From Blastocatellia bacterium (GTDB taxonomy: Bacteria; Acidobacteriota; Blastocatellia; Pyrinomonadales; Pyrinomonadaceae), in NCBI GenBank assembly GCA_003487805.1, contig DNNE01000057.1:7058-45671 (forward strand): a stretch of DNA of 38,614 bases. The letters are read 5' to 3'. The translations under genes and the position numbers were made by a program. Shown piece by piece: positions 16,584 to 24,447 of the stretch. The notes beneath the pieces were generated by a model. It saw nothing but the letters and a program-made list of their open reading frames with translations, was not told the DNA's origin and ran no database searches. Every line of letters begins with the position of its first letter. Position 1 is the first letter of the stretch.

Positions 16584-18035
16584 ATGTCATCGCAAGCAGA
16601 ACGGCTACCCCCCTCAGACCCGAACGACGCCGAGCAATTGATCCGCGGTATCGGCCTTTGGGGCGCGACTACGCTGAACATGATCGACATGATCGGCGTC
16701 GGGCCATTCATCACCATTCCGCTGATTATCGCAGCGATGGGCGGGCCGCAGGCGATGCTGGGCTGGATATTGGGCGCCCTGTTGGTCGTCTGTGATGGTC
16801 TTGTCTGGGCTGAACTCGGAGCGGCGTTGCCCGGTTCGGGCGGTTCATATCGCTATCTGGCAGAGATTTATGGTCCGCGAAAGTTGGGCCGCCTGATGTC
16901 GTTTCTTTTCATCTGGCAACTCACCTTCAGTGCGCCACTGTCGATTGCATCGGGCGGCATCGGGCTGGCCCAATACGCGACGTACATCTTTCCAGGACTC
17001 GGTCATGAGACGAAGGTTACGTTTCCCATCCTGGGCAGCGTCGAGATTAACGCGATTCCGGTGGCGCTGGCGGCTATTGCCGCTGTCGGTCTGGCCGTCT
17101 TTCTGCTCTACCGCCGGATTACGGTGATTGAACGGCTGTCAAAATTTTTGTGGATCGGGGTGATACTGACAATCCTTTGGGTAATCTTCGCCGGTGTCAC
17201 ACACTTTGATCCGAAAATCGCCTTCGACTTTCCACCCGGCGCATTTACCCTGCGACCCGAGTTCTTCACCGGGTTGGGCGCAGCGCTGCTCGTCTCTGTT
17301 TACGATTACTGGGGGTATTACAACGTCTGTTTCTTTGGTGGTGAAGTTAAAGACCCAGGACGCACGATTCCACGTGCGGTGCTGCTTTCGATCCTGTTCG
17401 TGGCGATTATTTACATCGTGATGAATATCTCGATTCTGGGCGTCATTCCGTGGCGCGAGTTTGCGGGCACGGCCAACACGCCGGCGCAGCGTTATGTCAT
17501 CTCCTCGTTTATGGAACGGCTGTATGGACCAAGGGCCGGCCTCGTGGCTACGGTGCTAATTATGTGGACGGCGTTCGCGTCCGTTTTCTCGCTGCTGCTT
17601 GGTTATTCGCGCGTGCCCTTTGCGGCGGCGCGTGACGGTAACTACTTCCGCATTTTCGCGAAGGTCCATCCGCGCCATCGCTTTCCCTATGTGTCGTTGC
17701 TGGTGATGGGCGGGATCGCCACCCTGTTCTGTTTTTTCCGGCTGGCCGATGTGATTGCGGCGCTTGTAGTGATTCGGATTCTGGTGCAGTTTCTCGCGCA
17801 GATCGTCGGCGTGATCGTCTTGCGCATCCGCCGGCCAGACCTGCCGCGTCCGTTCCGTATGTGGCTTTATCCGCTGCCGGCGCTCCTCGCGCTCGGCGGC
17901 TTCATTTACGTGCTCATCTCGCGCAAGAATTTTCTGAAAGAGATACGCTACGCCGCCGTCCTCGTGATCGTCGGTCTGATTATCTACTTCATTCGCGCAC
18001 GCATGCGCGCCGAGTGGCCATTCGAAACTGCATAG
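16584..18035 (+). CDS. APC superfamily amino acid permease
   Basis: A 483-residue inner-membrane protein with about 12 hydrophobic helices. TM1 carries NMIDMIGVGPFITIPLIIAA, matching the unwound glycine-rich TM1 of APC transporters, and SGGSYRYLAEIYGPRKLGRLMSF is the TM2-TM3 signature. Length and helix pattern fit amino acid/polyamine/organocation permeases of the LAT/YjeH-like groups. The substrate cannot be read from the sequence, though amino acids are most likely. ATG 16584 has no clear ribosome-binding site, and the C-terminus (RARMRAEWPFETA) is cytoplasmic and complete. It stands alone: the next genes belong to other processes, so no operon context helps. Confidence 0.92.
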   Translation: MSSQAERLPPSDPNDAEQLIRGIGLWGATTLNMIDMIGVGPFITIPLIIAAMGGPQAMLGWILGALLVVCDGLVWAELGAALPGSGGSYRYLAEIYGPRKLGRLMSFLFIWQLTFSAPLSIASGGIGLAQYATYIFPGLGHETKVTFPILGSVEINAIPVALAAIAAVGLAVFLLYRRITVIERLSKFLWIGVILTILWVIFAGVTHFDPKIAFDFPPGAFTLRPEFFTGLGAALLVSVYDYWGYYNVCFFGGEVKDPGRTIPRAVLLSILFVAIIYIVMNISILGVIPWREFAGTANTPAQRYVISSFMERLYGPRAGLVATVLIMWTAFASVFSLLLGYSRVPFAAARDGNYFRIFAKVHPRHRFPYVSLLVMGGIATLFCFFRLADVIAALVVIRILVQFLAQIVGVIVLRIRRPDLPRPFRMWLYPLPALLALGGFIYVLISRKNFLKEIRYAAVLVIVGLIIYFIRARMRAEWPFETA

Positions 18036-18066
18036 CAGCCCTCGTCGGTAGTTTGCGGATGAGGTC

Positions 18067-18154
18067 AGTACCGGGAGCGATAGCGACCGGGTAAAATCCC
18101 GGCAATATCGATTTTGTGATCAACTGCAACCCGGTCGCTATCGCTCCCGGTACT
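18067..18154. repeat. Family B inverted pair (ACCGGGAGCGATAGCGACC type)
   Basis: Two 26-bp arms, 18067-18092 and 18129-18154, are perfect reverse complements of each other (core GGGAGCGATAGCGACCGGG), separated by 36 bases. The right arm ends exactly where the truncated endonuclease/exonuclease/phosphatase remnant loses its homology. Confidence 0.9.
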
Positions 18155-18341
18155 AACTCCATTCCCTCCGTGGTGATTCCAGTTTCTTGTCCATGCCCAC
18201 ACCGACGTCAATGTTGTAAGTCATCACGCGGATCTGATGCCGGCTTGACGCTACCCGTGCCACGGTTTCGGATTTTGGATCAGTGCCAGGGATCCAAAGT
18301 GTTAGCAACAGTGCTGTGGCTAAGGAAGCGGGGCGGAGCAT
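18153..18341 (-). pseudogene. Truncated endonuclease/exonuclease/phosphatase family protein (N-terminal remnant)
   Basis: Only 62 codons remain. They read as a signal peptide (MLRPASLATALLLTLW) followed by QIRVMTYNIDVGVGMDKKLE, the hallmark first strand of the endonuclease/exonuclease/phosphatase fold (R-V-M-T-Y-N-I). A complete family member has about 250-300 residues with Glu, Asp, His and Asn catalytic motifs, all missing here. After LESP the frame reads RREWS and a stop, and within a few bases the family B inverted repeat at 18067-18154 begins. The simplest reading is a deletion or insertion mediated by that repeat. Probably not functional. Confidence 0.75.
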
Positions 18342-18367
18342 TTCATCGATTCGGATTTTTCGAACCT

Positions 18368-18434
18368 TGTTTCGCGTCGTTTCGTGGTTCGCGTTATGAA
18401 TACGAACCACGAACGAACACGAAAAGGAACGAAC
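18368..18434. repeat. Family F inverted repeat (TTCGTGGTTCG type)
   Basis: TTTCGTGGTTCGCGTT and AATACGAACCACGAACGAA face each other over a very short spacer, with GTTTCGCGTCG / GAACACGAAA outside. It lies upstream of the truncated remnant and next to the CDGSH gene stop (18462). A related arrangement is present in 16395-16497. Confidence 0.75.
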
Positions 18435-18461
18435 TAAGTAAGCGACACCGGTCGTGAGTTA

Positions 18462-18692
18462 TTACGTTGTCGGTTCGGCGCTCTCGGGGTTGATCGTCTC
18501 CGCGGCCTGAAATCCAATCTTGCTGTGGGTGCCGTCACAAAAAGGTTTGTTTGATGAAGCGCCACACCGGCACAGCGCGATGCGCGGCCGATCATCAGTC
18601 GCAATTTTGTTGCCCGCTGTGTCGTAAACATCGACGGGCCCATCGACCAGATATGGTCCATTTGGTTTCGGACGAATTGATACGTCTGCCAT
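18462..18692 (-). CDS. CDGSH-type iron-sulfur protein
   Basis: A 76-residue protein with one CDGSH domain: CRCGASSNKPFCDGTHSKIGF. The 2Fe-2S ligands are Cys41, Cys43, Cys52 and His56, exactly the three-Cys, one-His pattern. The preceding GPYLVDGPVDVYDTAGN stretch is the usual N-terminal beta segment of small bacterial CDGSH proteins. It is cytoplasmic, and the biochemical role of these proteins in bacteria is poorly defined (redox or cluster transfer). The start is ATG 18692, with AGGGGGA eight bases upstream, rather than an in-frame upstream codon at 18746. Flanked by repeat families F and E. Confidence 0.93.
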   Translation of the reverse strand: MADVSIRPKPNGPYLVDGPVDVYDTAGNKIATDDRPRIALCRCGASSNKPFCDGTHSKIGFQAAETINPESAEPTT

Positions 18693-18750
18693 TTCTTTTC
18701 CCCCTGAATTTTTGATGAAACGTTTGAGCGCATTATCAGGCAGCAAGGAG

Positions 18751-18851
18751 CAAAGGGCAAAGAGGGAATTGGCTCATTGATCCATTTGCTCATTGAATCA
18801 ATGAACCAATGAGTCAATGAATGAATTTATCTCTTTGCTCTATGGCCTTTG
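18751..18851. repeat. Family E inverted repeat (CAAAGGGCAAAGAG / ATTGACTCATTGG type)
   Basis: Outer arms CAAAGGGCAAAGAG and CTCTTTGCTCTATGGCCTTTG enclose inner arms made of TCATTGATCCATTTGC and AATCAATGAACCAATGAG. It separates the CDGSH gene (minus) from the TauE-type gene (plus) and runs to within 20 bases of the latter's ATG. Confidence 0.8.
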
Positions 18852-18869
18852 CCGACTATTCTGTCGCGC

Positions 18870-19634
18870 ATGCTTTGGCATGGCGCCATCATGTTCATCG
18901 CGGCGTTCTTTGCCGGCGTGATCAATTCGATCGCCGGCGGCGGGATGTTGCTGGTCTTTCCAGTCATGATTTGGCTGGGAGTGGATCCAAAGATCGCGAA
19001 TGCAACTTGCACGGTCGCGCTATGGCCGGGTCTGTTCGCCGGTCTGTTCGGGTATCGTCGCGAGATGAACGACAGTTCGATCATGCTCATGCGCCTGGGG
19101 GCGATCAGCGTGGTTGGCGGCGGCGCGGGAGCATGGTTGTTAATCGCAACTCCCTCGCTGGTATTCGCGCGTTTGGTGCCGGTGTTAATCTTTTTCGCGA
19201 CGATTCTGTTTATGGTGCAGGGGCCCGTAAATCGTTGGCTGCGGCTGCCGTCGGCGGAAAACGAATCGACCCGGAGAGGATGGACCGTAGTTATCATCAT
19301 CCAGTTTTTCTCAGCGATGTATGGCGGGTATTTCGGCGCGGGCAACGGAATTCTGATGTTGGCCGCGATGGGATTGCTCGGACTGCACGACATTCATCGC
19401 GCGAACGGAGTCAAAAATTTCCTGGGCATCTGCATCAACGGCATCGCGGTCTTTAGTTTCTCGATCGCGCACATGGTTTTGTGGCCGCGAGCGCTGCTGA
19501 TGGCGGTAGCGGCAACAACCGGCGGCTATGTCGGCGCGCGCATGGCGCAACGCGTAGGCCGAGTGTTCATTCGTCGCGCGGTCGTGGTAATTGGATTCGT
19601 AATCACGGCCGTGATGCTGTGGCGGATGTGGTGA
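18870..19634 (+). CDS. TauE/SafE family membrane permease
   Basis: A 254-residue membrane protein with about eight hydrophobic helices. The N-terminal half has FFAGVINSIAGGGMLLVFPVMIWLGVDPKIANATCTVALWPGLFAG, the TauE/SafE signature. The second half repeats it as YGGYFGAGNGILMLAAMGLLGLHDIHRANGVKNFLG. The family exports sulfite or organosulfur anions; the actual substrate is unknown. ATG 18870 is chosen. A TTG at 18849 would add seven residues encoded by the end of the family E repeat. No clear ribosome-binding site is seen for either. Confidence 0.92.
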   Translation: MLWHGAIMFIAAFFAGVINSIAGGGMLLVFPVMIWLGVDPKIANATCTVALWPGLFAGLFGYRREMNDSSIMLMRLGAISVVGGGAGAWLLIATPSLVFARLVPVLIFFATILFMVQGPVNRWLRLPSAENESTRRGWTVVIIIQFFSAMYGGYFGAGNGILMLAAMGLLGLHDIHRANGVKNFLGICINGIAVFSFSIAHMVLWPRALLMAVAATTGGYVGARMAQRVGRVFIRRAVVVIGFVITAVMLWRMW

Positions 19635-19642
19635 AGGAGTAG

Positions 19643-19812
19643 TCCACAGATTACGCAGATTTCACAGATTAAGAAAAAAGAGACGGCCACAAAAAAGGCA
19701 CAAGAAGCACAAAAACACTCGGAACGACCGAGTACGCTCGGCGAGTTTTTCTTTGTGCTTTTGTGCCTCTTTGTGGCTGATTATCTTTCTGTGTAATCTG
19801 CGTAATCTGTGG
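19643..19812. repeat. Nested inverted repeats before the glycosylase gene
   Basis: The outer arms are CCACAGATTACGCAGATT and AATCTGCGTAATCTGTGG. A second element (about 19685-19779) is nested inside with arms GGCCACAAAAAAGGCACAA and TTGTGCCTCTTTGTGGCT around a CTCGG hairpin. It looks like one element inserted into another. The outer copy provides an in-frame GTG upstream of the glycosylase ATG that should not be used as the start. Confidence 0.85.
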
Positions 19813-19823
19813 ATAAAACCTGT

Positions 19824-20417
19824 ATGAAGCTTCCTCGCGAATTCTACACACGTGCTGACGTCCTTGAAGTCGCCCGCGATCTACTCGGAAAGAAACTCGT
19901 GGTGCCGGCGCGAAGCGGTGCGCGCGTCAGTGGCCTGATTGTTGAGACAGAAGCGTATCGCGGCCCGGAAGATCGCGCGTCGCACGCCTGGAATGGCCGG
20001 CGCACGAATCGCACGGAAACGATGTACGGCATCGGCGGGGCCGCCTACGTTTATTTCGTCTATGGGATGTACAACCAATTCAATGTGGTGACGAACGTAG
20101 AGGGGGTTCCGCACGCGATACTGGTGCGCGCGCTCGAGCCCGTCGAAGGAATCGATCTCATGCGTCGTCGCAGACGAGGCCGCAGCGAATACGAGTTAAC
20201 AAGTGGCCCCGGCCGTTTGTGCCTGGCGATGGGAATAGATCGCGGCTTAGATAAAGCTGATTTGCTGGGGCGTCGGGTTTGGATCGAAGAAGGCGTTTCC
20301 ATCTCCCCGCGACAGATCGCGCGCGGTCCGCGTGTGGGTATCGATTACGCTGAGAAGTGGGTGACCAAGCCCTGGCGATTTTGGATCAAAGATAATCCGT
20401 TTGTGAGTAAGCGTTAA
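19824..20417 (+). CDS. mpg: DNA-3-methyladenine glycosylase (AAG family)
   Basis: A 197-residue alkyladenine DNA glycosylase of the mammalian-type AAG family, which removes 3-methyladenine and related damaged bases in base-excision repair. Family signatures: LPREFYTRADVLEVARDLLGKKLV, LIVETEAYRGPEDRASHAWNGRRTNRTETMYG with the catalytic glutamate (VETEAY), YVYFVYGMYNQFNVVT, and LTSGPGRLCLAMGID. Length is typical. The start is ATG 19824; an upstream GTG lies within the repeat arm. No clear ribosome-binding site. It stands alone between repeats. Confidence 0.96.
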   Translation: MKLPREFYTRADVLEVARDLLGKKLVVPARSGARVSGLIVETEAYRGPEDRASHAWNGRRTNRTETMYGIGGAAYVYFVYGMYNQFNVVTNVEGVPHAILVRALEPVEGIDLMRRRRRGRSEYELTSGPGRLCLAMGIDRGLDKADLLGRRVWIEEGVSISPRQIARGPRVGIDYAEKWVTKPWRFWIKDNPFVSKR

Positions 20418-20421
20418 GGAT

Positions 20422-20514
20422 TAACCACAGAGGACACAGAGAAGAACAAGACTCATGAAACTCAAAATAGGTTCTCACTTCATTGAATGGTTTTCTCTGT
20501 GTCCTCTGTGGTGA
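20422..20514. repeat. Family C inverted repeat (CCACAGAGGACACAGAG)
   Basis: Arms TTAACCACAGAGGACACAG and the facing TCTCTGTGTCCTCTGTGGT span about 93 bases in the gap between the convergent glycosylase and SpoIID-fusion genes. It ends 11 bases from the stop codon of the fusion gene, whose C-terminus may have been shortened here. Confidence 0.9.
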
Positions 20515-20525
20515 AAAGTTGCTTG

Positions 20526-23456
20526 TTAACTCGCCGCCAACTTTTTCCATACGCCGCTTTCCGTTCCTGATTGCACGAGGTAAACCACCTGGTTGTATGC
20601 GAGTGAATAGAGCGTGCGCATCTCTTGCTGCGACCCGGGCCGTTCGAGCCTCTTTTCAATTTGCTCGGGAGTCAGCTTAGTCTTCGTTGCGTAACGAGCG
20701 AACGATCTGCCTTCACCCGCCAAATAGATTGCGAATCCTTCCGCCAGCCAATGCGGCGCGCGGTTGTGGCTGACTGCGTCGATCACGGCATGCGCCAATT
20801 CGTGACGAAGCGTGGTCGATAAGACACCCCGACGTTTCAGAAGCGGCAGTGGCTGCAACTCAATTCGGTTTCCTTTAGTGGCGGCGGCGGCCCACCACGG
20901 CTGACCGGTGCGCGACGTAAAGTCGCCGGTGCTGTCATTAAGCCGAATATCGAGCGAGGGAATATCGACCGCGATCGATGCTGCCGATGCACGGCGCAAG
21001 TAATCTCCGCGCGCGGATTCAAGCGTAGTCAAAACCTGATCAGCATCGCTGCGATCAACGTCGGCAGGATACGTGACGCGGAAGTGTTCGGAGGAAATCG
21101 TTACGGTTCTTGTTGAAGTTGCGTGATGCGATAGTGAAATTAACCGCAGAGGACGCGGAGGTGTTCGCGGAGATACGCAGAGATTTCCCTCTGCGCTCTC
21201 TGCGAGAACCTCTGTGTCCTCTGTGGTTGAATTGCCACGCCCACTCTTACTCAACCTCACCGCCGGTCGATCTCTTACAACCTGGATTCCTGGAAAATAT
21301 TTCCCCAGAATCTTTTGATAGTTCACACCGCGCGCGGCCAGGACGTGCGCGCCTTCCTGACAAAGACCAAGCCCGTGACCAAAGCCGCTGCCGTGAAAGA
21401 TGAAGTTCGATCCCGATCGCGAGACTTCAAACCGCGAACTCTTTAAGACATTCCAGCCGAGCACGCGCCCGACAATGATCTTGAAGTCCCAGCCGCGCAC
21501 GGTTCTGTGACGCTCGCCGTCAATTGAGATGAATTCTGCCCGACCGGTTTCATCGCGCTTGCTGATAACCAACTGATCGAGTCTGCTGCCTACATCTGTG
21601 CGTGAATCGCTCTGCAGCGCGCGCAGTAGATCGACGCGGCTGATTGTGTCGATCCATTTTGAGTGCGGGCCGGCGTCGCAATACTCATCGCGTACGCCGC
21701 TTAGATATTCAGGTGGTGTGGTGCCCCAGAGTGTTCCGACATCCGCCGTGTGTCCACCGCACGACGCGCCGAAATAGGCGTCGATCAATTGGCCGTGCGA
21801 ATCGAGCACCACCTGGCCTTCAGTGTTACGCACTGCATCGATGAGCTTCGTGTCAGAAGCCCGACCGTCAGGTAGTCCCGACGCGTCGGGATTGCTTACG
21901 CGCGGGTTTCTGACAAATCGCTGGCAGTGTGTCGTCGAACAAAAATCGTAGCCATCTTTCCCGTGGCGTCCAACGTTCTTCAAAGCAAAGGTGCGGATTG
22001 AAATCGCCAGAGCTTTCAGGGCTTCAGGCTCGGTTTCCATTGTGCCTTCGGCGCGCATCACGCCGAGCACGTAGTCTTCCAGCGATAACTCTTCCGTGAC
22101 GTTATCGTGGACCAGGTGAACTCTAATTGCGGATTGCGAATTGCGAATTGGGGATTCGTTAGAAATCGCTTTGCTAACATCCTCCGCGTCCTCAGTCCCT
22201 TGTTGACGCTTCTCTCCTGAAACTTCATTCGCATATGCTTCGAATATCGGCCTCGCGATTATCGCGGCTTCCGCACCGTGCGCACGTGAAGTCAAAACCA
22301 GCACGGCGAGATCGACTTGGGAAGGATCCAATTCGCGATTGCTTTGAAACGGAGCGGCAAAACCGATAAACCATCCGTTGGTGCGAAAGCCTTTCGCCGG
22401 CATTGCCGTGCCGGTCTTTCCCAGAATCTGTAGCGGTAGCGCGTCAAGTCTCGCGCTGCGTGCAGTTCCGTAACGAACCGCCCCGGCCATGCCTTCGGTA
22501 ATGATCGCGCGATGTTGATTTGTGATCGGTATTTGCGAACGTTCGACGATTTGAAAATCATCCGCCGGCGCCATGCGCGGCTGGTACAAATGGCCGCCGT
22601 TAACGAGCGCCGCATAGGCAGTCAGCAATTGAATCGGAGTGACCTGGAGATTGTCGCTCTCGCCGACCGCTTCGCGCGCGTTGCAGTCAGCTTGCTCGGA
22701 AACATGATTTGCTTCCACGCCGCGCAGCAGGCGCACGCCATTTCCCGTGTCGCAGGGTCGCATTATCCCGGCGGCCTCTTGATCGGAAATCCCGGTCGGC
22801 TGACCCAGACCGAACTGCCGGGCAGTCTCGATCAATCGATCGCGTCCGAGCCGCTGGCCCAGGGTCGCAAAATAATAGTTGCAGGAATAGGCAATCGCCT
22901 GTGAAGGACTGAACGGCGGCAAATGATCAGCATGCACACACGGAAGTGAAAAGCTGAGCCCGGTGAATCGACCCGGACAGACGGTGCGCGAGTTTTCATC
23001 GATCAAGCCGGCGCGCAACGCCGCAAGTGCGGTGAATGGCTTCATCGCTGAACCCGGCATCGACGCCTGACGATACGCTCCGTCAGGATTGACCAAAGCG
23101 CGCACGCGTCCCGTGCGCGGGTCCATGATAATGATTGTGCCTTCACGCCCCGCGAGCGCGGCGGTGGCCGCCTGTTGCAGCACGCCATCGAGTCGTGTTT
23201 CATCGCGGGTCGCGTTGCTATTGGTCCAACCGATCGGAACCCAAGGTGATTGCGTGGCGGGGAAAATGAAAAGCAGAATCGCGACGCAGGCGCAAGACAA
23301 GAGGAGCGCGTGCTCGCGCGAGACGTCATTGAAGAGCCCGCGTCGCGGGCGGAAGACAGTAGCCCCGGGCGTGAGCCCGGGGTTGCGGCGCGTAAAAAAT
23401 GTCTGAGCCCCGAAGGGGCGACAGACCAGTGACCGTATTCTCGCGAGTTGTCTCAC
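20526..23456 (-). CDS. Transpeptidase-SpoIID-metallopeptidase fusion (envelope)
   Basis: A 976-residue protein. Residues 48-66 are a single membrane anchor. Residues about 100-415 are a penicillin-binding transpeptidase with all three motifs: Ser136-A-M-Lys139, Ser191-C-Asn193 and Lys347-Thr-Gly. Residues about 447-735 are a SpoIID/LytB domain (EDYVLGVMRAEG at 460-471, GSGFGHGLGLCQEGA at 689-703), a family that cleaves peptidoglycan glycan strands. Residues about 785-976 are a gluzincin-like peptidase with HELAH (885-889) and a likely third ligand, Glu906, in WLAEGFAIYLAG. The stretches 415-445 and 740-775 and the first 40 residues are translated repeat elements. There is no glycosyltransferase domain. 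The C-terminus stops soon after the zinc site and abuts a repeat, so it may be shortened. The start is GTG 23456 and uncertain. It follows a membrane protein by 20 bp, downstream of the macroglobulin gene. Confidence 0.88.
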   Translation of the reverse strand: MRQLARIRSLVCRPFGAQTFFTRRNPGLTPGATVFRPRRGLFNDVSREHALLLSCACVAILLFIFPATQSPWVPIGWTNSNATRDETRLDGVLQQAATAALAGREGTIIIMDPRTGRVRALVNPDGAYRQASMPGSAMKPFTALAALRAGLIDENSRTVCPGRFTGLSFSLPCVHADHLPPFSPSQAIAYSCNYYFATLGQRLGRDRLIETARQFGLGQPTGISDQEAAGIMRPCDTGNGVRLLRGVEANHVSEQADCNAREAVGESDNLQVTPIQLLTAYAALVNGGHLYQPRMAPADDFQIVERSQIPITNQHRAIITEGMAGAVRYGTARSARLDALPLQILGKTGTAMPAKGFRTNGWFIGFAAPFQSNRELDPSQVDLAVLVLTSRAHGAEAAIIARPIFEAYANEVSGEKRQQGTEDAEDVSKAISNESPIRNSQSAIRVHLVHDNVTEELSLEDYVLGVMRAEGTMETEPEALKALAISIRTFALKNVGRHGKDGYDFCSTTHCQRFVRNPRVSNPDASGLPDGRASDTKLIDAVRNTEGQVVLDSHGQLIDAYFGASCGGHTADVGTLWGTTPPEYLSGVRDEYCDAGPHSKWIDTISRVDLLRALQSDSRTDVGSRLDQLVISKRDETGRAEFISIDGERHRTVRGWDFKIIVGRVLGWNVLKSSRFEVSRSGSNFIFHGSGFGHGLGLCQEGAHVLAARGVNYQKILGKYFPGIQVVRDRPAVRLSKSGRGNSTTEDTEVLAESAEGNLCVSPRTPPRPLRLISLSHHATSTRTVTISSEHFRVTYPADVDRSDADQVLTTLESARGDYLRRASAASIAVDIPSLDIRLNDSTGDFTSRTGQPWWAAAATKGNRIELQPLPLLKRRGVLSTTLRHELAHAVIDAVSHNRAPHWLAEGFAIYLAGEGRSFARYATKTKLTPEQIEKRLERPGSQQEMRTLYSLAYNQVVYLVQSGTESGVWKKLAAS
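21141..21229. repeat. Family C element inside the SpoIID fusion gene
   Basis: Arms TAACCGCAGAGGACGCGGAG and the facing CTCTGTGTCCTCTGTGGTT lie in frame within the coding region, encoding the STTEDTEVLAESAEG linker between the SpoIID and peptidase domains. The flanks read GAAATT (21136-21141) and GAATT (21229-21233), a near-direct repeat. Removing 21136-21228 takes out 93 bp, 31 codons, and leaves the frame intact. Confidence 0.8.
21852..21914. repeat. Inverted repeat inside the SpoIID domain
   Basis: GTCAGAAGCCCG and CGCGGGTTTCTGAC face each other around a TCCCGACGCGTCGGGA hairpin. It encodes a VSNPDASGLPDGRASD-like loop of the SpoIID domain without breaking the frame. The part CCCGCGCGTAAGCAA (read on the other strand) recurs at about 37096 inside the nine-haem cytochrome gene. 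Confidence 0.7.
22125..22200. repeat. Repeat-derived linker between transpeptidase and SpoIID domains
   Basis: Contains ATTGCGGATTGCGAATTGCG-type tandem heptamers and a CCTCCGCGTCCTCAGTCC half of a family C element. Together they encode the TEDAEDVSKA...NSQSAIR linker at residues about 420-445. Repeats of this kind are non-coding elsewhere in the window. Confidence 0.7.
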
Positions 23457-23510
23457 GCGCTCTTTCTTTCGCCCGCTAAAGCGGGCTTGGAACTTCTGAA
23501 ATGCCTGGTG
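23337..23510. repeat. Cluster of short GC-rich hairpin repeats
   Basis: Successive palindromes CGCGTCGCGGGCG, CCCCGGGCGTGAGCCCGGGG, CCCCGAAGGGG, GCCCGCTAAAGCGGGC and CCCGGGCTCACGCCCG. They overlap the N-terminal 40 codons of the SpoIID fusion and the C-terminal codons (AAGVSPGTPG...) of the upstream membrane protein, and fill the 20-bp gap between the two genes. Confidence 0.75.
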
Positions 23511-24339
23511 TCCCCGGGCTCACGCCCGCGGCTACTACCTGCCGCGCCGCCGGCGCTGGTGACGCATTCCTCGCCAGAGTACTGACCGTTACAATCCACC
23601 CGATCAGGCTAAAAATGAAAGTCAGCAAGAGTCGCAGGATGAAAATTGCGAAATCAGTTTTGTTTCCTTTGACCGTCACCGGAACAAAGAGAAGCAGGTA
23701 GGGAACGAGCGCGAAGAAAATCAGGCCGAGAGCGTAAATCAAAACCGATTCGGAGGCGAAGGCACCCGAAAAGCGTTTGCCCAGGCGGCCCAGAATTGCT
23801 TTGCCTCCGCTCCGAAGCGATTCGCGCAGGTTGCATGCAGCGACCTCAATCCACAGGTGAATGGCCGCCAGCGGCAAGGCAACTCCGAATATGACGAAGC
23901 GGAGTGTTCCAAATATTAGAGTGGGCCAATGCATTGGTTGAGACTTGGGCGCACCCGCAGGGACACCCAGAGCGAGAACCGGAGGCGGATAGCGCAACTG
24001 CCATTTATTGAGCAGATAATAAATTCCCCACGCGAGCAGCACGACTGGAATCGTCACGACGAAACACTTGAATGCATTAACAGTGATCGCGCGCCAATGA
24101 AATTTTCCGTCGAGCGCGCGACTGAGGATCGATGCCTGAAAAATAAAGAACTCGGCAGGCAGCAGGATCAAGAGAACGTAAGTCACCACGACTTGCCAGA
24201 CGGTCGCCTCTCGCGTCGCGATGAAGAAGTACGCGCTGCCGAGCAAGAGAGCGTACAGCAAAGCGAATACAACCAGACGCCCAACGCTCGTGAGCGTCGT
24301 CTTGATTGCGCTGAACCAGAGTTTCAAAGTTGTCGTCAT
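23476..24339 (-). CDS. Polytopic membrane protein of the macroglobulin module
   Basis: A 287-residue inner-membrane protein with six or so hydrophobic helices (for example VVFALLYALLLGSAYFFI, VVVTYVLLILLPAEFFIF, VVTIPVVLLAWGIYYLL, LIFFALVPYLLLFVPV). I do not recognise the family. The last 20 residues (AAGVSPGTPGISEVPSPL) are encoded by repeat sequence and are probably a recent replacement. It lies between the alpha-2-macroglobulin gene (108 bp upstream) and the transpeptidase-SpoIID gene (20 bp downstream), all on the minus strand, so it is probably cotranscribed and may help anchor or assemble that module. The ATG start follows directly after family H repeat material. Confidence 0.8.
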   Translation of the reverse strand: MTTTLKLWFSAIKTTLTSVGRLVVFALLYALLLGSAYFFIATREATVWQVVVTYVLLILLPAEFFIFQASILSRALDGKFHWRAITVNAFKCFVVTIPVVLLAWGIYYLLNKWQLRYPPPVLALGVPAGAPKSQPMHWPTLIFGTLRFVIFGVALPLAAIHLWIEVAACNLRESLRSGGKAILGRLGKRFSGAFASESVLIYALGLIFFALVPYLLLFVPVTVKGNKTDFAIFILRLLLTFIFSLIGWIVTVSTLARNASPAPAARQVVAAGVSPGTPGISEVPSPL

Positions 24340-24368
24340 AGCTGCCTCTTATGCGGGGAGACCGCAGA

Positions 24369-24447
24369 TTTGGAGTGCGCCGGCTTGACGGCGCTTTTCG
24401 TTGCCGAGACTCCAAATAAAGCGGCGTCAAGCCGCCGCACTCCAAAA
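24369..24447. repeat. Family H inverted repeat (TTTGGAGTGCGCCGGCTTGACGG)
   Basis: Arms 24369-24398 (TTTGGAGTGCG, CGGCTTGACGGCGC) and 24418-24447 (GCGGCGTCAAGCCGCCGCAC, TCCAAAA) face each other over about 20 bases. The right arm touches the stop codon of the macroglobulin gene at 24448. As an RNA it would form a strong hairpin between that gene and the membrane-protein gene. Confidence 0.85.

Noticed and set aside
18751..18851. CRISPR-like array of ATTGA/TCATTG units
   Set aside because: The units are facing inverted arms, not evenly spaced direct repeats with unique spacers.
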